From an uncultured Verrucomicrobiales bacterium (GTDB lineage Bacteria > Verrucomicrobiota > Verrucomicrobiia > Verrucomicrobiales > Akkermansiaceae): a DNA stretch of 40,648 nt. The stretch lies in the NCBI GenBank assembly GCA_937916135.1, contig CALFTQ010000114.1:1-40648 (forward strand). The letters run 5' to 3'. Each line of letters starts with the position of its first letter. The stretch's first letter is position 1. The position numbers were made by a program, and so were the translations under genes. Under the pieces are notes generated by a model. It worked only from the letters and a program-made list of their open reading frames with translations, was not told where the DNA came from and did not search any database. Of this stretch, positions 1-10,000 are shown piece by piece.

Positions 1-246
1 GCGCCCCTCGCTATGGATATGTCGCCCACTGACGTGGGCTATAAATTCCGCTCGCTGGCGCTCGCAAACTAATCGATAAATTCCCATTCATCGAGCTCCG
101 CACTCAAACTTTGGGACACGTGTTGATTTTTCTCAAAAAAAACTTAGGGACTCAAAAAAAATCAAAACAAACATCAATTTGGTAAGTTTATAGAAGTATC
201 CAACTTGTCAGAGTGGCCTCCTGTTCGTGCATGGACGATTTCTCCG
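1..246. other. Non-coding window start with degenerate repeat sequence
   Basis: No convincing gene lies before position 290. Bases 1-72 read openly in one frame to a stop at 70-72, so they could be the end of a gene or of a repeat cut by the window edge; I cannot tell which. Bases about 77-125 resemble the flank of the fold-back repeat at 15436-15475 in reverse orientation, including a 21-base perfect match at 102-122. Bases 167-180 match the other end of the same repeat family. The stretch between is A-rich and looks like decayed repeat. Confidence 0.4.
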
Positions 247-275
247 TTGACAAGCCGACAGCGCGTTGTTAGATT
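247..275 (+). promoter_or_regulatory. Promoter of the outer-membrane-like gene
   Basis: A consensus -35 TTGACA (247-252), a 17-nt spacer and -10 TAGATT (270-275). Transcription should start near 282, only about 8 nt before the ATG at 290. This rules out the in-frame TTG at 266, which lies inside the promoter. Confidence 0.65.
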
Positions 276-289
276 GTCACACGTTCAAC

Positions 290-1009
290 ATGAAAACGAC
301 ATCTCTCATCGCTTTGGCAACGCTCTGCGCCCTGGCCGCCACGGGCAAGGATGCGCAGAACCTGAGTTTCGATATCAATGCCGGCACGCAGGGCGCCGGC
401 GTGAGCATCGGGTACAAGCTGAACCCGGGCGTGCGGCTGCGACTGCGCGGAGCAGTGCTGGGCTATTCAGCAAACGAAGACTGGGGAGATTCAGATGCAC
501 GTCTCAAAATCTACGGCAACAACGTGGGGATTCTGGTGGACATCTTCCCGGGCGAAGGCAATTTCTACATTTCTGCCGGTCTCAATTTCAGCGAAAGCAA
601 GATGCGCTGCCGCTCCCGCATCTACCGGGAGCCCGGCATGGCCGCCAATGCCATCGTGGGCGGCACAGAATATTCGGTAACAGATGGAGACTACGCCGAT
701 ATCAACGGCAAATACAGCTGGAACCACGCCCAGCCCTACATCGGCATAGGGTATCAGGATTCGCTCCTCGACAGCAGCACTTTTTACTACAGCGTGGATC
801 TGGGTATCAACTTCATGGGCAGCGGCGACCTCACCGTGGGCAGCTCCGGCAACCTCCGCTACCGCGACCCGGCCACCAACCAGTTCAAACCGGTCACGGA
901 CGGTGTGCTGGAGGATTCCATCCGCAAGGAGGGCCACGACTTCTTCAAGATTGCAGATGACCTCTGCGTCTACCCCGTGTTACAATTCGCCATCGGCGCC
1001 CGGTTCTGA
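290..1009 (+). CDS. Secreted or outer-membrane beta-barrel-like protein, unknown function
   Basis: A 239-residue protein. It opens with a basic start and hydrophobic stretch (MKTTSLIALATLCALAA), a plausible signal peptide cleaved around residue 20. The rest alternates short polar and hydrophobic beta-type segments rich in Gly, Tyr and Asn, with phrases such as GVSIGYKLNPGVRLRLRGA and PYIGIGYQDSLL. It ends in FAIGARF; a terminal Phe after alternating hydrophobic residues is the usual signature of outer-membrane barrels. I do not recognise a named family. The start was chosen at 290 because the upstream in-frame TTG lies in the promoter. It stands alone, 93 nt before nadB. No ligand or enzyme role can be read from the sequence. 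Confidence 0.6.
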   Translation: MKTTSLIALATLCALAATGKDAQNLSFDINAGTQGAGVSIGYKLNPGVRLRLRGAVLGYSANEDWGDSDARLKIYGNNVGILVDIFPGEGNFYISAGLNFSESKMRCRSRIYREPGMAANAIVGGTEYSVTDGDYADINGKYSWNHAQPYIGIGYQDSLLDSSTFYYSVDLGINFMGSGDLTVGSSGNLRYRDPATNQFKPVTDGVLEDSIRKEGHDFFKIADDLCVYPVLQFAIGARF

Positions 1010-1049
1010 AAAAGGCAAGGTCAAGTCTCGATTTTTTCTGACATTGAGC

Positions 1050-1078
1050 GTGACGAAACGGGTAGAGTGTGGTAGAAT
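1050..1078 (+). promoter_or_regulatory. Possible nadB promoter
   Basis: A GTGACG -35-like hexamer at 1050-1055 and TAGAAT at 1073-1078 with a 17-nt spacer, 24 nt before the nadB ATG. The -10 matches well and the -35 only in part. No ribosome-binding sequence follows. Confidence 0.4.
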
Positions 1079-1102
1079 GACGCGCGCATCCAGCATACAG
1101 CG

Positions 1103-2701
1103 ATGACTACGACAGACTTTCTAGTAATCGGCAGCGGTGTGGCGGGACTGAGTTTTGCCCTGCGCGCCGCCGAATATGGCAAGGTGACCATTCTCTGCAA
1201 GAGCGATCCCCTCATCTCCAGCTCGGCCAAGGCCCAGGGCGGCATTGCCGCCGTGATGGATAAGAACGACACCTTCGAGGAACACGTGGCAGACACGCTG
1301 GACGCCGGCGCCGGCCTCTGCGATGAAGCGGCCGTGCGCACCATCGTGGAGGAAGCTCCCGCCGCCATCGAAGAGCTGCTCAACTGGGGCGTAGACTTCG
1401 ACACGGAGAAGGACGGCGAGTTTGACCTGGGGCGCGAAGGCGGCCACGGCAAGCGCCGCATCCTGCACTCCAAGGACACCACGGGTCTGGAAATCAGCAC
1501 CAAGCTGCTGCGCTGCGTGCAGCGGCACCCGAATATCACCCTGCTGGACCACCGCATCGCCATCGACTTCATCACCACCGCCAAGCTCGGCTGCGTGACC
1601 GAGGACCGCGTGCTGGGCGCCTATGTGCTCGACCCCGCCACCGGCGAGGTGGAAATCTTCCGCTCCGACCGCATCATGCTGGCCACCGGCGGCACCGGGC
1701 GCGTGTACATGTACACCACCAACCCCTCCACCGCCACCGGCGACGGCGTGGCCATGGCCTGGCGCGCCGGGGCGAATGTCTCCAACCTGGAGTTCGTGCA
1801 GTTCCACCCCACCACCTTCTACAACCCCAAGAGCAGCGACCGCGATGGCCTCACCTTCCTCATCTCCGAAGCCGTGCGCGGCGAGGGCGGCGTGCTCCGC
1901 GGGCCGGATGGCCAGGAATTCATGCAGAAGTATGACCACCGCAAGAGTCTGGCGCCGCGCGATATCGTGGCCCGCGCCATCAACCGCGAGATTCTGCGCA
2001 CCGGCCATCCCTGCATGTACCTGGACATGACCCACAAACCCAAGGGATTCATGGCCGAGCGCTTCCCGTACATTTACGAGACCTGCAAAAGCTACGGCGT
2101 AGATGCCGAGGTGGACTACATCCCCGTGGTGCCCAGCGCCCACTACCAGTGCGGCGGTGTGCAGACGGATACGGACGGCCAGACCTCGCTGCGCGGTCTT
2201 TTCTGCGCAGGCGAAACCGGCTGCACCGGCCTGCATGGTGCCAACCGACTGGCCAGCAACTCACTGTTGGAATGCGTCGTCATCTCCAAGCGAGCCCTGC
2301 AACGCATGCTGCGCACCCTGCCCCTGGCCCACAAGATGGAGGAATACCCCATCCCCGAGTGGAAGCACGGCGAGCGCGCCCAGCAGGATGACCTGGCCAT
2401 TCTCTACCACTGCTGGGATGAAGTGCGCCGCACCATGATGGACTATGTGAGCATCGTGCGCACCAACCACCGCCTGCAGCGCGCCGCCACGCGCCTGCGC
2501 AACATCAACCGCGAAATCAACGAGTACTACTGGGGCTACCGCGTGACCCCGGAAATCATCGACCTGCGCAACCTCGCGCTCACGGCCTCGCTGATTGTGG
2601 ACTGCGCCATCCGCCGCCAGGAATCCCGCGGCCTGCACTACACGCTGGATGCCCCCGACAAGCTGCCCGTGGCCCGCCCGAGCGTGCTGCATAACTGGTA
2701 A
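1103..2701 (+). CDS. nadB: L-aspartate oxidase
   Basis: A flavoenzyme that oxidises L-aspartate to iminoaspartate, the first step of de novo NAD synthesis, in the cytosol. The 532-residue length is normal for the family. Visible marks are the FAD dinucleotide motif GSGVAGLSFA near residue 9, SSAKAQGGIAAV, the family phrases EFVQFHPTTFY and SEAVRGEGGVLR, the active-site region SLAPRDIVARAI, and the FAD-contacting CAGETGCTGLHGANRLASNS. The C-terminal helical domain (about residues 430-530) is complete. nadA and nadC, the usual partners, are not in the window. The next gene begins 10 nt downstream, so it probably heads a three-gene transcript. No Shine-Dalgarno sequence precedes the ATG. Confidence 0.95.
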   Translation: MTTTDFLVIGSGVAGLSFALRAAEYGKVTILCKSDPLISSSAKAQGGIAAVMDKNDTFEEHVADTLDAGAGLCDEAAVRTIVEEAPAAIEELLNWGVDFDTEKDGEFDLGREGGHGKRRILHSKDTTGLEISTKLLRCVQRHPNITLLDHRIAIDFITTAKLGCVTEDRVLGAYVLDPATGEVEIFRSDRIMLATGGTGRVYMYTTNPSTATGDGVAMAWRAGANVSNLEFVQFHPTTFYNPKSSDRDGLTFLISEAVRGEGGVLRGPDGQEFMQKYDHRKSLAPRDIVARAINREILRTGHPCMYLDMTHKPKGFMAERFPYIYETCKSYGVDAEVDYIPVVPSAHYQCGGVQTDTDGQTSLRGLFCAGETGCTGLHGANRLASNSLLECVVISKRALQRMLRTLPLAHKMEEYPIPEWKHGERAQQDDLAILYHCWDEVRRTMMDYVSIVRTNHRLQRAATRLRNINREINEYYWGYRVTPEIIDLRNLALTASLIVDCAIRRQESRGLHYTLDAPDKLPVARPSVLHNW

Positions 2702-2711
2702 TGACAGAAGA

Positions 2712-3638
2712 ATGCTGACCCGCGCGCTGACTTGTCTCCTGCTCCTTGGCCTGCTGTTGCTCCCGGCAGCGGAGGCTCAGCGCGTGCGCTCCAGCATCGG
2801 CTCCTCGGCGGTGAACCGCAGCACGGCCAAGCCGCCCAAGCGGCGCATGACCACCGAGCGCCTGCGCGAAGCCGCCATCAAGGCCGGGCCGCTGCGCCCC
2901 ACCTTCGACCAGAGCCACCGCCGCAACTTCCCGGACCCCAAGACCCGCCCGCAGCGCCCGCGCCCGGGTGCCTACCCCTGGCATTTCGATATCACCGCCA
3001 CCTATTTCTACATAGGCGAGCGAGCCACGAAGAACAACCCGGTGCCCAACACCGCCAGCAGCTGGGACAGCGCGTGGGATGATAACTACGGCGGATTCGA
3101 TGACCCTAACCCCGCCAACCGCGACCCGCGCACCTTCGCGCCGCTGGGCTTCACCCCGCAGCTCAATCCCTTCTACATCGCCCTGCCCTACAACGACATC
3201 GACAAAGGCGGCCCCAAGCCGGAAGCGTCTAAAGTCATCCCCTGGTACCGCCATTTCAAGGACGGCAAGTACGAATCCGTGTGCCGCGGCACCTGGGTGC
3301 AGATTTACTACAACGGGCGCTACTGCTTTGCCCAGTGGGAAGATTGCGGCCCCTTCAACACCGATGACTGGGAATACGTCTTCCTCGGCAAGCGCCCCCG
3401 CAACAAGGCCAACAAATGCGCCGGCATCGATATTTCCCCCGCCGTGCGGGATTACCTCGGCATCAAGGGCGGCACGGCCAACGTACACTGGCGCTTTGTG
3501 GATTTCCACCTGGTGCCGGGTGGTCCCTGGGCCCGCTACGGCAAAGATAACCCCTTCATCAACCCGGAGCTGAAACGCGCCATCTTCAAATTCCAGAAGC
3601 GCCACAACATCATCACCACCGACCGCCGCAAACCCTGA
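2712..3638 (+). CDS. Secreted protein with a probable double-psi beta-barrel (RlpA-like) domain
   Basis: A 308-residue exported protein. Residues 1-22 (MLTRALTCLLLLGLLLLPAA then EAQ) form a clear signal peptide, which fixes the start at 2712. A basic, Pro- and Arg-rich stretch follows (about 23-85). The C-terminal half has WVQIYYNGRYCFAQWEDCGP followed later by AGIDISPAVRDYLGI and VHWRFVDF. That order, a strand, a D-x-GPF turn, then 'DIS.AV...LG', is how RlpA-type double-psi barrels look, so a cell-wall role is possible. This is a pattern match by eye. Four Cys lie in the conserved core and could form disulfides. It lies 10 nt after nadB and 11 nt before the HAD/FolB gene, though no shared pathway is apparent. 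Confidence 0.55.
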   Translation: MLTRALTCLLLLGLLLLPAAEAQRVRSSIGSSAVNRSTAKPPKRRMTTERLREAAIKAGPLRPTFDQSHRRNFPDPKTRPQRPRPGAYPWHFDITATYFYIGERATKNNPVPNTASSWDSAWDDNYGGFDDPNPANRDPRTFAPLGFTPQLNPFYIALPYNDIDKGGPKPEASKVIPWYRHFKDGKYESVCRGTWVQIYYNGRYCFAQWEDCGPFNTDDWEYVFLGKRPRNKANKCAGIDISPAVRDYLGIKGGTANVHWRFVDFHLVPGGPWARYGKDNPFINPELKRAIFKFQKRHNIITTDRRKP

Positions 3639-3649
3639 TTCCCCGCCCC

Positions 3650-4636
3650 ATGTTCAAGAACCTCCTTTTCGACTGGTCCGGCACGCTGTGCGATGACCTG
3701 GCCCTCACACTGGAAGCCACTAACTACGTGCTCGCCCAGTACGACCGCCCCGCCCTCACCCGCGAGCAGTTCCGCGATGAATTCCAGCTGCCCTACCCGG
3801 ATTACTATGCCCGCAAAACCCCGGAGGCCAGGCTGGTCGACCTGGAGAAATACTACCGCCACGCCTTCGACCATGCGGTGACGCAGGTCACCATCATCCC
3901 GCATGCCAAGGCATTTCTGGAGTTCTGCCGCAGCCGTGGAATCCGCTGCTTCATCCTCACCAGCATGGACCCGCGAGCCTTCGATGAGCAGGCCCGTTTC
4001 CTGGGGCTCAAGGACTACTTCGAGCACATCCACTCCGGCGTGCGCAACAAAGAGGAATATATCTACACCCTGCTCCGCCAGCACAACCTGAACCCGGCAG
4101 ATACCGCCTTCATCGGCGATATGCAGCACGATATCAACGCCGCCCACTGCGCCGGCATCATCGGCATCGGCGTGCTCACCGGCTACAACAACGCCGCCCA
4201 GCTCTCCATCTCCAACCCGGATCTCACCGTGCCCCACCTCGGCGCCCTGCAGAGCTTCATGGAGCGCAGCAGCTCCGCCCCCGCCACCCCGGTGGCCGAT
4301 ACCATCCACATCAACGGTCTGGAAATCAACTGCTGCATCGGCGTGCCGGAGGAGGAACGCGCCGAGCCCCAGCGACTGGTGGCCAACGTGAGCCTCACCC
4401 CCGCCACCACCTTCAGCAGCATGGGCGAGGAGCTGGAGCGCACCATCGACTACGATGCCCTGGCCCGCCACCTCATCGCCCTGGCGCAGGAGCAGCCCAC
4501 CGTGCTGCTGGAAACACTCTGCCACCGCCTGGCCAGCGCCTGCGTGCAGGATTTCGGCGCCACCACCGCCACTGTCGAGCTGCACAAATTCATCCTTCCC
4601 TTCACCTCCTCCGTCTCCGTGCGCTGCACGGTGTAA
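3650..4636 (+). CDS. HAD-family phosphatase fused to dihydroneopterin aldolase (FolB)
   Basis: A 328-residue two-domain protein. Residues 1 to about 205 form a HAD hydrolase: motif I FDWSGTL (nucleophile D8), motif II FILTSMD, the motif III Lys in VRNKEEY, and motif IV FIGDMQHD. The usual second Asp of motif I is Ser10, as it is Ala in phosphonatase-type members. Residues about 217-328 are a FolB domain: GLEINCCIGVPEEERAEPQ, the YDALARHL helix, LLETLCHRLA and LHKF with the family Lys. FolB converts dihydroneopterin to 6-hydroxymethyl-dihydropterin in folate synthesis. A fused phosphatase could remove phosphate from dihydroneopterin phosphate, the step before the aldolase; this is inference. 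It ends the nadB transcript. Confidence 0.8.
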   Translation: MFKNLLFDWSGTLCDDLALTLEATNYVLAQYDRPALTREQFRDEFQLPYPDYYARKTPEARLVDLEKYYRHAFDHAVTQVTIIPHAKAFLEFCRSRGIRCFILTSMDPRAFDEQARFLGLKDYFEHIHSGVRNKEEYIYTLLRQHNLNPADTAFIGDMQHDINAAHCAGIIGIGVLTGYNNAAQLSISNPDLTVPHLGALQSFMERSSSAPATPVADTIHINGLEINCCIGVPEEERAEPQRLVANVSLTPATTFSSMGEELERTIDYDALARHLIALAQEQPTVLLETLCHRLASACVQDFGATTATVELHKFILPFTSSVSVRCTV

Positions 4637-4644
4637 GGAGCGAC

Positions 4645-4756
4645 AAATTGATGTTTGTCGTTGTCGGGGCACGGGACTTCAGTCCCGAAATAACGGTGCT
4701 TCCAATCGGGACTGAAGTCCCGTGCTCCGACAGAGTTCCCCCACAAATTCCCATTT
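4645..4756 (-). repeat. Fold-back repeat, copy A (112 bp)
   Basis: Copy A is the reverse complement of copy B at 15469-15580, nearly identical over the whole 112 bp. Two 23-base arms (4665-4687 and 4707-4729) are inverted repeats of each other with one mismatch, and each arm holds its own small palindrome GGGACTTCAGTCCC. The outer ends (AAATTGATGTTTGT and the complement of AAATTGGAATTTGT) are imperfect inverted repeats. The strong hairpin may also stop transcription after the HAD/FolB gene. Open reading frames across it (VGARDFSP...) are repeat translations and not genes. Confidence 0.85.
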
Positions 4757-4839
4757 ATCTGCTGCTTACCGCGTAGATTCTTCCAGGCTTTTCCGTTAAC
4801 ATTTGTAAAGAATGTGGCGGATATGTCACCATTTGCTGC

Positions 4840-4868
4840 TTGCGTGCGCGCGGGAGCAGTGGTATGAT
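4840..4868 (+). promoter_or_regulatory. Probable promoter of the RND pump operon
   Basis: TTGCGT (4840-4845), a 17-nt spacer and TATGAT (4863-4868), 39 nt before the adaptor ATG at 4908. The A-rich leader (CGAAAAAGAAG) holds only a weak purine tract for ribosome binding. Confidence 0.45.
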
Positions 4869-4907
4869 AGCCGGGCAAGGTATTTTAACTTTTCAACGAA
4901 AAAGAAG

Positions 4908-7037
4908 ATGCGAACGATGACTAAATATGCTATTCCCCTGCTGCTGTGCGGGGTGGCGGCTGCGCAGATGCCGGGCAAGATGGTGACCTATGTGCAGGCC
5001 GAAAAAGCGGTTCTCGGGCAGGATAAGATTGTGCGCAAGAGCATAGGCCACACGGAAGCCGTGCGCCATGTGACGGTGCGCTCCGCCGTGGAAGGACGCC
5101 TGATGAAGGCGCATTTCCAGGAAGGGGCCATCGTGAAGGAAGGCGACCTGCTGCTGGAGATTGACCCGCTGCGCTATGTAGCCGCGGTGGAGGAGGCAGA
5201 GGCAGCCATTGCCCAGCTTGATGCGCAGATTACCTACGCCACCAGCCGATTCAACCGCCTGAACACCCTGGCCGCCCAGCAGGCCGCCTCGCGCGAGGAC
5301 ATGGAGACCGCCAAGGCTGCCATGGAGGAGCTCAAGGCCCGCAAGGCCGGCGCCAGTGCTGAGCTGGCACGCGCCGCCAAAGACCTGGCCGACTGTAAGA
5401 TTTATGCCGAAATCAGCGGCCGCATCGGGCGTCTGCCGAAAGGCGAGGGTAACTACATCACCCGCGGCGAAGCCATCACCACCATCGCGCAGATGGACCC
5501 CATCTATGTGCGTTTCCCGCTGAGCCAGAACGACGTGAACGGCATTTTCCACGGGCCGAAGGAAATCGGCCACGTGACCGATGTGCAACTGGTGACGGCC
5601 AACGGGCGCAATTATCCGGACAAAGGGCGCATCACCATCGTGGATAACCAGCTGAGCGGCAGTACGGACTCCTACACCCTCTGGGCCGAGTTTTCCAACC
5701 CGGATGAGCAGCTCACCCACCACGGCATCGGCGCTCTGTATGTAAGCCTGAACACGGTGCGCGAGGTCTGCATGATTCCGCTCACCGCAGTGCACTACGA
5801 CACCCAGGGAGCTTTCGTCTACATCATCGATGCAGAGAACAAGGTCTCCCGCCGCAATGTGATTGCCGGCACCGTACAGGGGCGCCTGCAATCCATCTAC
5901 GAGGGGATTCAGCCCGGCGAGGTCGTCATCAGCGACGGTTCGCACAAGACCCGCCCCGGCGCCACGGTGCACCCGGTCTTTGCCGATGCAAGCGTGAATG
6001 AACCCGGCTCTGCCCAGGGCGGAGAGCTGGCTCCGGTAGAGGTGGATGCCGCCACGGTTCAGGAAATGACCGACCCCACCGAGCTGACCATCGAGACCGC
6101 CCGACTGGAAGCCATCAACACCGTGGAGCTGCGCCCGCTGGTGCAGGGCGTGCTGCAGGAGCGCAACTTCACGGAAGGCGAGCGCGTGCAGAAGGGCGCC
6201 GAGCTCTTCCACATTGACCCCACGCGCTACCAGGCCACGGTAGATGCCTGCAAGGCCGCCGTGGAGCAGCTGGATGTGAAAATCAACGATGCCCGCACCA
6301 AGTATGAGCGCCAGCAGAAACTGCTGGAAGTGAACGCCAGCAGCAAGGACGACCTGGAAAACGCCCGCGCCACGCTCAATGAGCTGCAGGCCGCCAGAGA
6401 TGCCGCCCAGGCCCGCCTGGCTGTGGCGCAGGACGACCTGGACCGCTGCGTGGTGAAGGCTCCGCTGGGTGGGCGCATCGGCCGCACCCTGGTATCCAAA
6501 GGCAACTATGTGACCGATATCAAGACCCCGCTGGCCCGCGTGGTGCAGCTCAGCCCCATCTACGCCCGCTTCCCGCTGAGCGAGAAGGATATCCTCTCCA
6601 TCTACGGCAGTGCCGATAAGCTGGAGCAGCAGGCAGAGCTCACCCTGGTGACCGCCACCGGCCAGGAAATCACGGAGAAAGGCCGCGTGGCCTTCTGCGA
6701 CAATGAAATCCAGCCCGGCACCGGCACCCAGAACGTGTGGGCCGTGTTCGAAAATGCCGACCGCAGCCTGGCCCCCGGTGGCGTGGTGAGCGTGCGCGTG
6801 CACCGCAAGGCGGAGTTCCCCGTGCTGGGGGTGCCGGCGGAGGCCGTACTCACGGATTCCCGTGGTAAGTATGTGTATGTAGTGAAGCACAACCGGGCCC
6901 TGGTGCGCCGCATCATCTGCGGCAGCGCGGCCGAGGATGGCCGGGTGGCCGTCTTCTCCGGGCTGCTGCCGGGTGAGAAGGTCATCACCTCCCACCTGGC
7001 AGATATGGAAGAAAACACCCCCGTGCAGGCCAAGTAA
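4908..7037 (+). CDS. RND efflux periplasmic adaptor, two complete adaptor units in one chain
   Basis: A 709-residue exported protein. Residues 1-20 are a signal peptide without a lipobox. Unit 1 (about 20-365) and unit 2 (about 389-700) each have the full adaptor order: a lipoyl half (SAVEGRLMKAHFQEGAIVKE; LVQGVLQERNFTEGERVQKG), an IDP-RY strand, a helical hairpin of about 70 residues, a second lipoyl half (ISGRIGRLPKGEGNYIT; LGGRIGRTLVSKGNYVT), a beta-barrel (DPIYVRFPLSQNDV; SPIYARFPLSEKDI) and a membrane-proximal domain (GAFVYIID; GKYVYVVK). Ordinary adaptors (AcrA, MexA) are about 380-400 residues, so this is an in-frame tandem duplication. The start at 4908 gives the signal peptide. It lies 21 nt before the pump. 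No TolC-type outer-membrane gene is in the window. Confidence 0.9.
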   Translation: MRTMTKYAIPLLLCGVAAAQMPGKMVTYVQAEKAVLGQDKIVRKSIGHTEAVRHVTVRSAVEGRLMKAHFQEGAIVKEGDLLLEIDPLRYVAAVEEAEAAIAQLDAQITYATSRFNRLNTLAAQQAASREDMETAKAAMEELKARKAGASAELARAAKDLADCKIYAEISGRIGRLPKGEGNYITRGEAITTIAQMDPIYVRFPLSQNDVNGIFHGPKEIGHVTDVQLVTANGRNYPDKGRITIVDNQLSGSTDSYTLWAEFSNPDEQLTHHGIGALYVSLNTVREVCMIPLTAVHYDTQGAFVYIIDAENKVSRRNVIAGTVQGRLQSIYEGIQPGEVVISDGSHKTRPGATVHPVFADASVNEPGSAQGGELAPVEVDAATVQEMTDPTELTIETARLEAINTVELRPLVQGVLQERNFTEGERVQKGAELFHIDPTRYQATVDACKAAVEQLDVKINDARTKYERQQKLLEVNASSKDDLENARATLNELQAARDAAQARLAVAQDDLDRCVVKAPLGGRIGRTLVSKGNYVTDIKTPLARVVQLSPIYARFPLSEKDILSIYGSADKLEQQAELTLVTATGQEITEKGRVAFCDNEIQPGTGTQNVWAVFENADRSLAPGGVVSVRVHRKAEFPVLGVPAEAVLTDSRGKYVYVVKHNRALVRRIICGSAAEDGRVAVFSGLLPGEKVITSHLADMEENTPVQAK

Positions 7038-7058
7038 CCCCCAACCGCTTTATCCCTT

Positions 7059-10000
7059 ATGTTTTCCCAATTCTTCATTTACCGCCCCAAGTTTGCCTTC
7101 GTCGTCTCCATCCTGATGATGCTGGCCGGTCTGCTCTGCCTGAGCAAAATGCCGGTTTCGGAGTACCCTGAAGTCTCGCCGCCCACCATTTCGGTGCGCA
7201 TGACCTATGCGGGTGCCAGTGCCGAGGAAGTGGCCCAGGTGGTGGCCGCCCCGGTGGAGGAGCAGCTCATCGGCATGGATGACCTGGAGTACTTCTACTC
7301 CTCCTGCGGCAACGACGGTTCCTTCAGCCTCACGCTCATTTTCCGCTCCGGCACGAATGACGACATGGCCATGGTGAACGTGTCCAACGCCATCAAGCGC
7401 GTGGAATCCAAGCTGCCCAGCGAAATCAAGCAGACCGGTTACAATGTGCACAAGCGCAGCGGCGATATGCTCTGCTTCATCAACTTCATGTGCGATGAGA
7501 ACAAGATGAGCATCCTGGAGCTCTCCAACTGGCTGCGCATGAACGTGAAGGATAAAATCTGCCAGGTGGACGGCGTTTCCAGTGCGGATATCATCCCGAG
7601 CCGCAACTACTCCATGCGCGTGTGGATGAACACCACCCGCATGAGTGCCATGAACATCACCCCCGCGGATGTGAGCGAAGCCATCAAGGCCCAGAACGTG
7701 CAGGCCGCGGCCGGTTCCGTGGGTGCGGAGGACGTGCAGTCATACGCCACCTTCAAGGTGACCGCCACCGGACGCCTGAAGACTGCCGAGGAGTTCGGCA
7801 ACATCGTCGTGAAGCGCGGGCAGAACGGCCACGTGACCAAGCTCAAGGACATCGCCACCGTGGAGCTGGGCGCCGAGAGGAACACCGGCTACAGCCGACT
7901 CAACGGCATGGACAACGTGGGCATGATTATTCACCAGAATAACGATGCCAACGCCCTGGCCACCGTGGCCAAGGTGCAGGAGGCCATGAAGCAGATTGAA
8001 AAGAACTTCCCGGACGGCATGGAGTGGCGCATGGGTTATGACCCGACCCAGGCCATTGATGCCACCATGGATGAAATCGTGGAGACGCTGGTGGTGGCCC
8101 TGCTGCTGGTGGTGCTGGTGACCTACCTTTTCCTGCAGGACTGGCGCGCCACGCTCATTCCGGCCATTGCCATTCCGGTCTCGCTGCTGGGCGCGTTCAT
8201 GGTGATGTACCCGCTGGGCTACTCCATCAACGTGCTGACCATGTTCGGCCTCATCCTGGTCATCGGCTCCCTGGTGGACGATGCCATCGTGGTGGTGGAA
8301 AACGTGATGCGCATCATCCAGGAGGAGAAGCTCTCCCCGCGCGAAGCCACCATCAAGAGTATGAAGCAGATTACCGGCGCCATCATCGCCACCACTCTGG
8401 TGACCCTGGCGGTGTATGTGCCCATCGCCTTCTACGGCGGCATGGTGGGTGTGATTTACACGCAGTTCTCCGTGACCATGTGCGTGGCGCTCTGCATTTC
8501 CACTATCAATGCGCTTACGCTCTCCCCTGCCCTCTGTGCGCTGATTCTGCGCCCGGCGGGCACCAAGCCCAGCAAGGTGGCGGCGTTCATCTTCTGGCCC
8601 TTCAACTGGGTGCTGGAGACGAGCCGCCGCATCTACCTGTGGGGCGCGGGCATCCTGGTGCGCAACGCCTGGCTCACCGTGCTCTGCCTGCTGCTGGTGC
8701 TGGGTGGCAACTACGTGTACTTCGCCGGCGCACCGGACAGCTGGCACCAGCTGGTGGGCAGTGATAAGAAACCCGCCACTACCGGCGAGCTCAACCCCAT
8801 GACCCTGCTGGCCCCGCCCGCACTGAATAACTCCTTCATCCCCACGGAGGACAAGGGCAGCCTTTTCGTGATGGTGACCATGGAAGGCACCGCCACCGCC
8901 AAGCAGCGCACAGACAAGGTGATGCGCCAGATTGAGAAGCGGGTCATCGGCATGCCCGGTGTGGACATGGTGACCGCGCAGAGCGGCTACAGCTTCGTGA
9001 GCGGCTCCGGCGAGCACAGCGGCATGATGATTGTGCTGCTCACCCACTGGAGCGAACGCCAGGACCCCAGCATGCACGCCAGCCGCATTGCAGAGCGCAT
9101 CAACGCCGCCTGTGCGGATATTCCGCAGGCCAGCATCATGGCCATGACCCCGCCCGCCATCCGCGGCCTGGGCATTGCCGGTGGTGTGAGCGCCGTGCTG
9201 CAGGTCTCCGGCGATGCCACGCCGCAGGATCTGGGCGTGGCCGTGAAGGAGGTGCAGGAGCGCCTCATGGCCCGCCGCGACCTCGTCTCCCGCACGCGAA
9301 GCGAATACGATGCGGAGACGCCGCAGATTCACCTCGAAATCAACCGCGAGAAAGCGCAGTCGCTCAACATCCCGGTGGATACCATCTTCCGCACGCTGCA
9401 GAGCGTGATGGCCTCCTCCTACGTGAACGACTTTACCCTGAACGGCTTCAACTTCAAGGTACAGATTCAGGGTGGCACCCCCGACCGCCGCACGGCAGAT
9501 GACATCCTGAACCAGATGGTGCGCAACGAGCGCGGCGAGATGGTGCCGCTCTCTGCCGTGTGCTCGCTCTCCTACCGCATGGGGCCGGGCCGTTACAACC
9601 GCTTCAACCAGTACATGAGCGCAGATATCTCCGTGACCCCGGCCATGGGCGTGGGCTCCGGCCAGATTATGCAGCTCATCGAGCAGACCATTGCAGACAT
9701 GAACAAGGAAGAACGCGCCAAGGGCCGCAACCTGCTCTGGGAAGTAAGCTGGAAGGACCTCTCCTACCAGGAGCGCCAGAACGATGGCAAGATCGGCCCG
9801 CTCATCGCCATGGCCATGCTCTTTGCCTACCTCTTCCTGGTGGCGCAGTATGAGAGCTGGACCACCCCGGTGCCGGTGATGCTCTCCGTGAGCGTGGCCA
9901 CCATGGGTGCGCTCATGGGTGCGCAGCTCTTCGGGCTGAGCATGTCCATCTACGTGCAGCTGGGTCTGCTCATGCTCATCGGTCTTGCAGCGAAGAACGC

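Noticed and set aside
266..289. TTG start of the first gene
   Set aside because: It lies between the -35 and -10 boxes, and it would add eight residues before a normal signal peptide.
4893..6995. 700-codon open frame on the minus strand opposite the adaptor gene
   Set aside because: It is antisense to a clear duplicated adaptor; its His/Gly/Ala-rich translation is typical of a GC-rich shadow. The same applies to long frames at 7740-10058, 25739-28258, 28443-31130 and 36922-40047.
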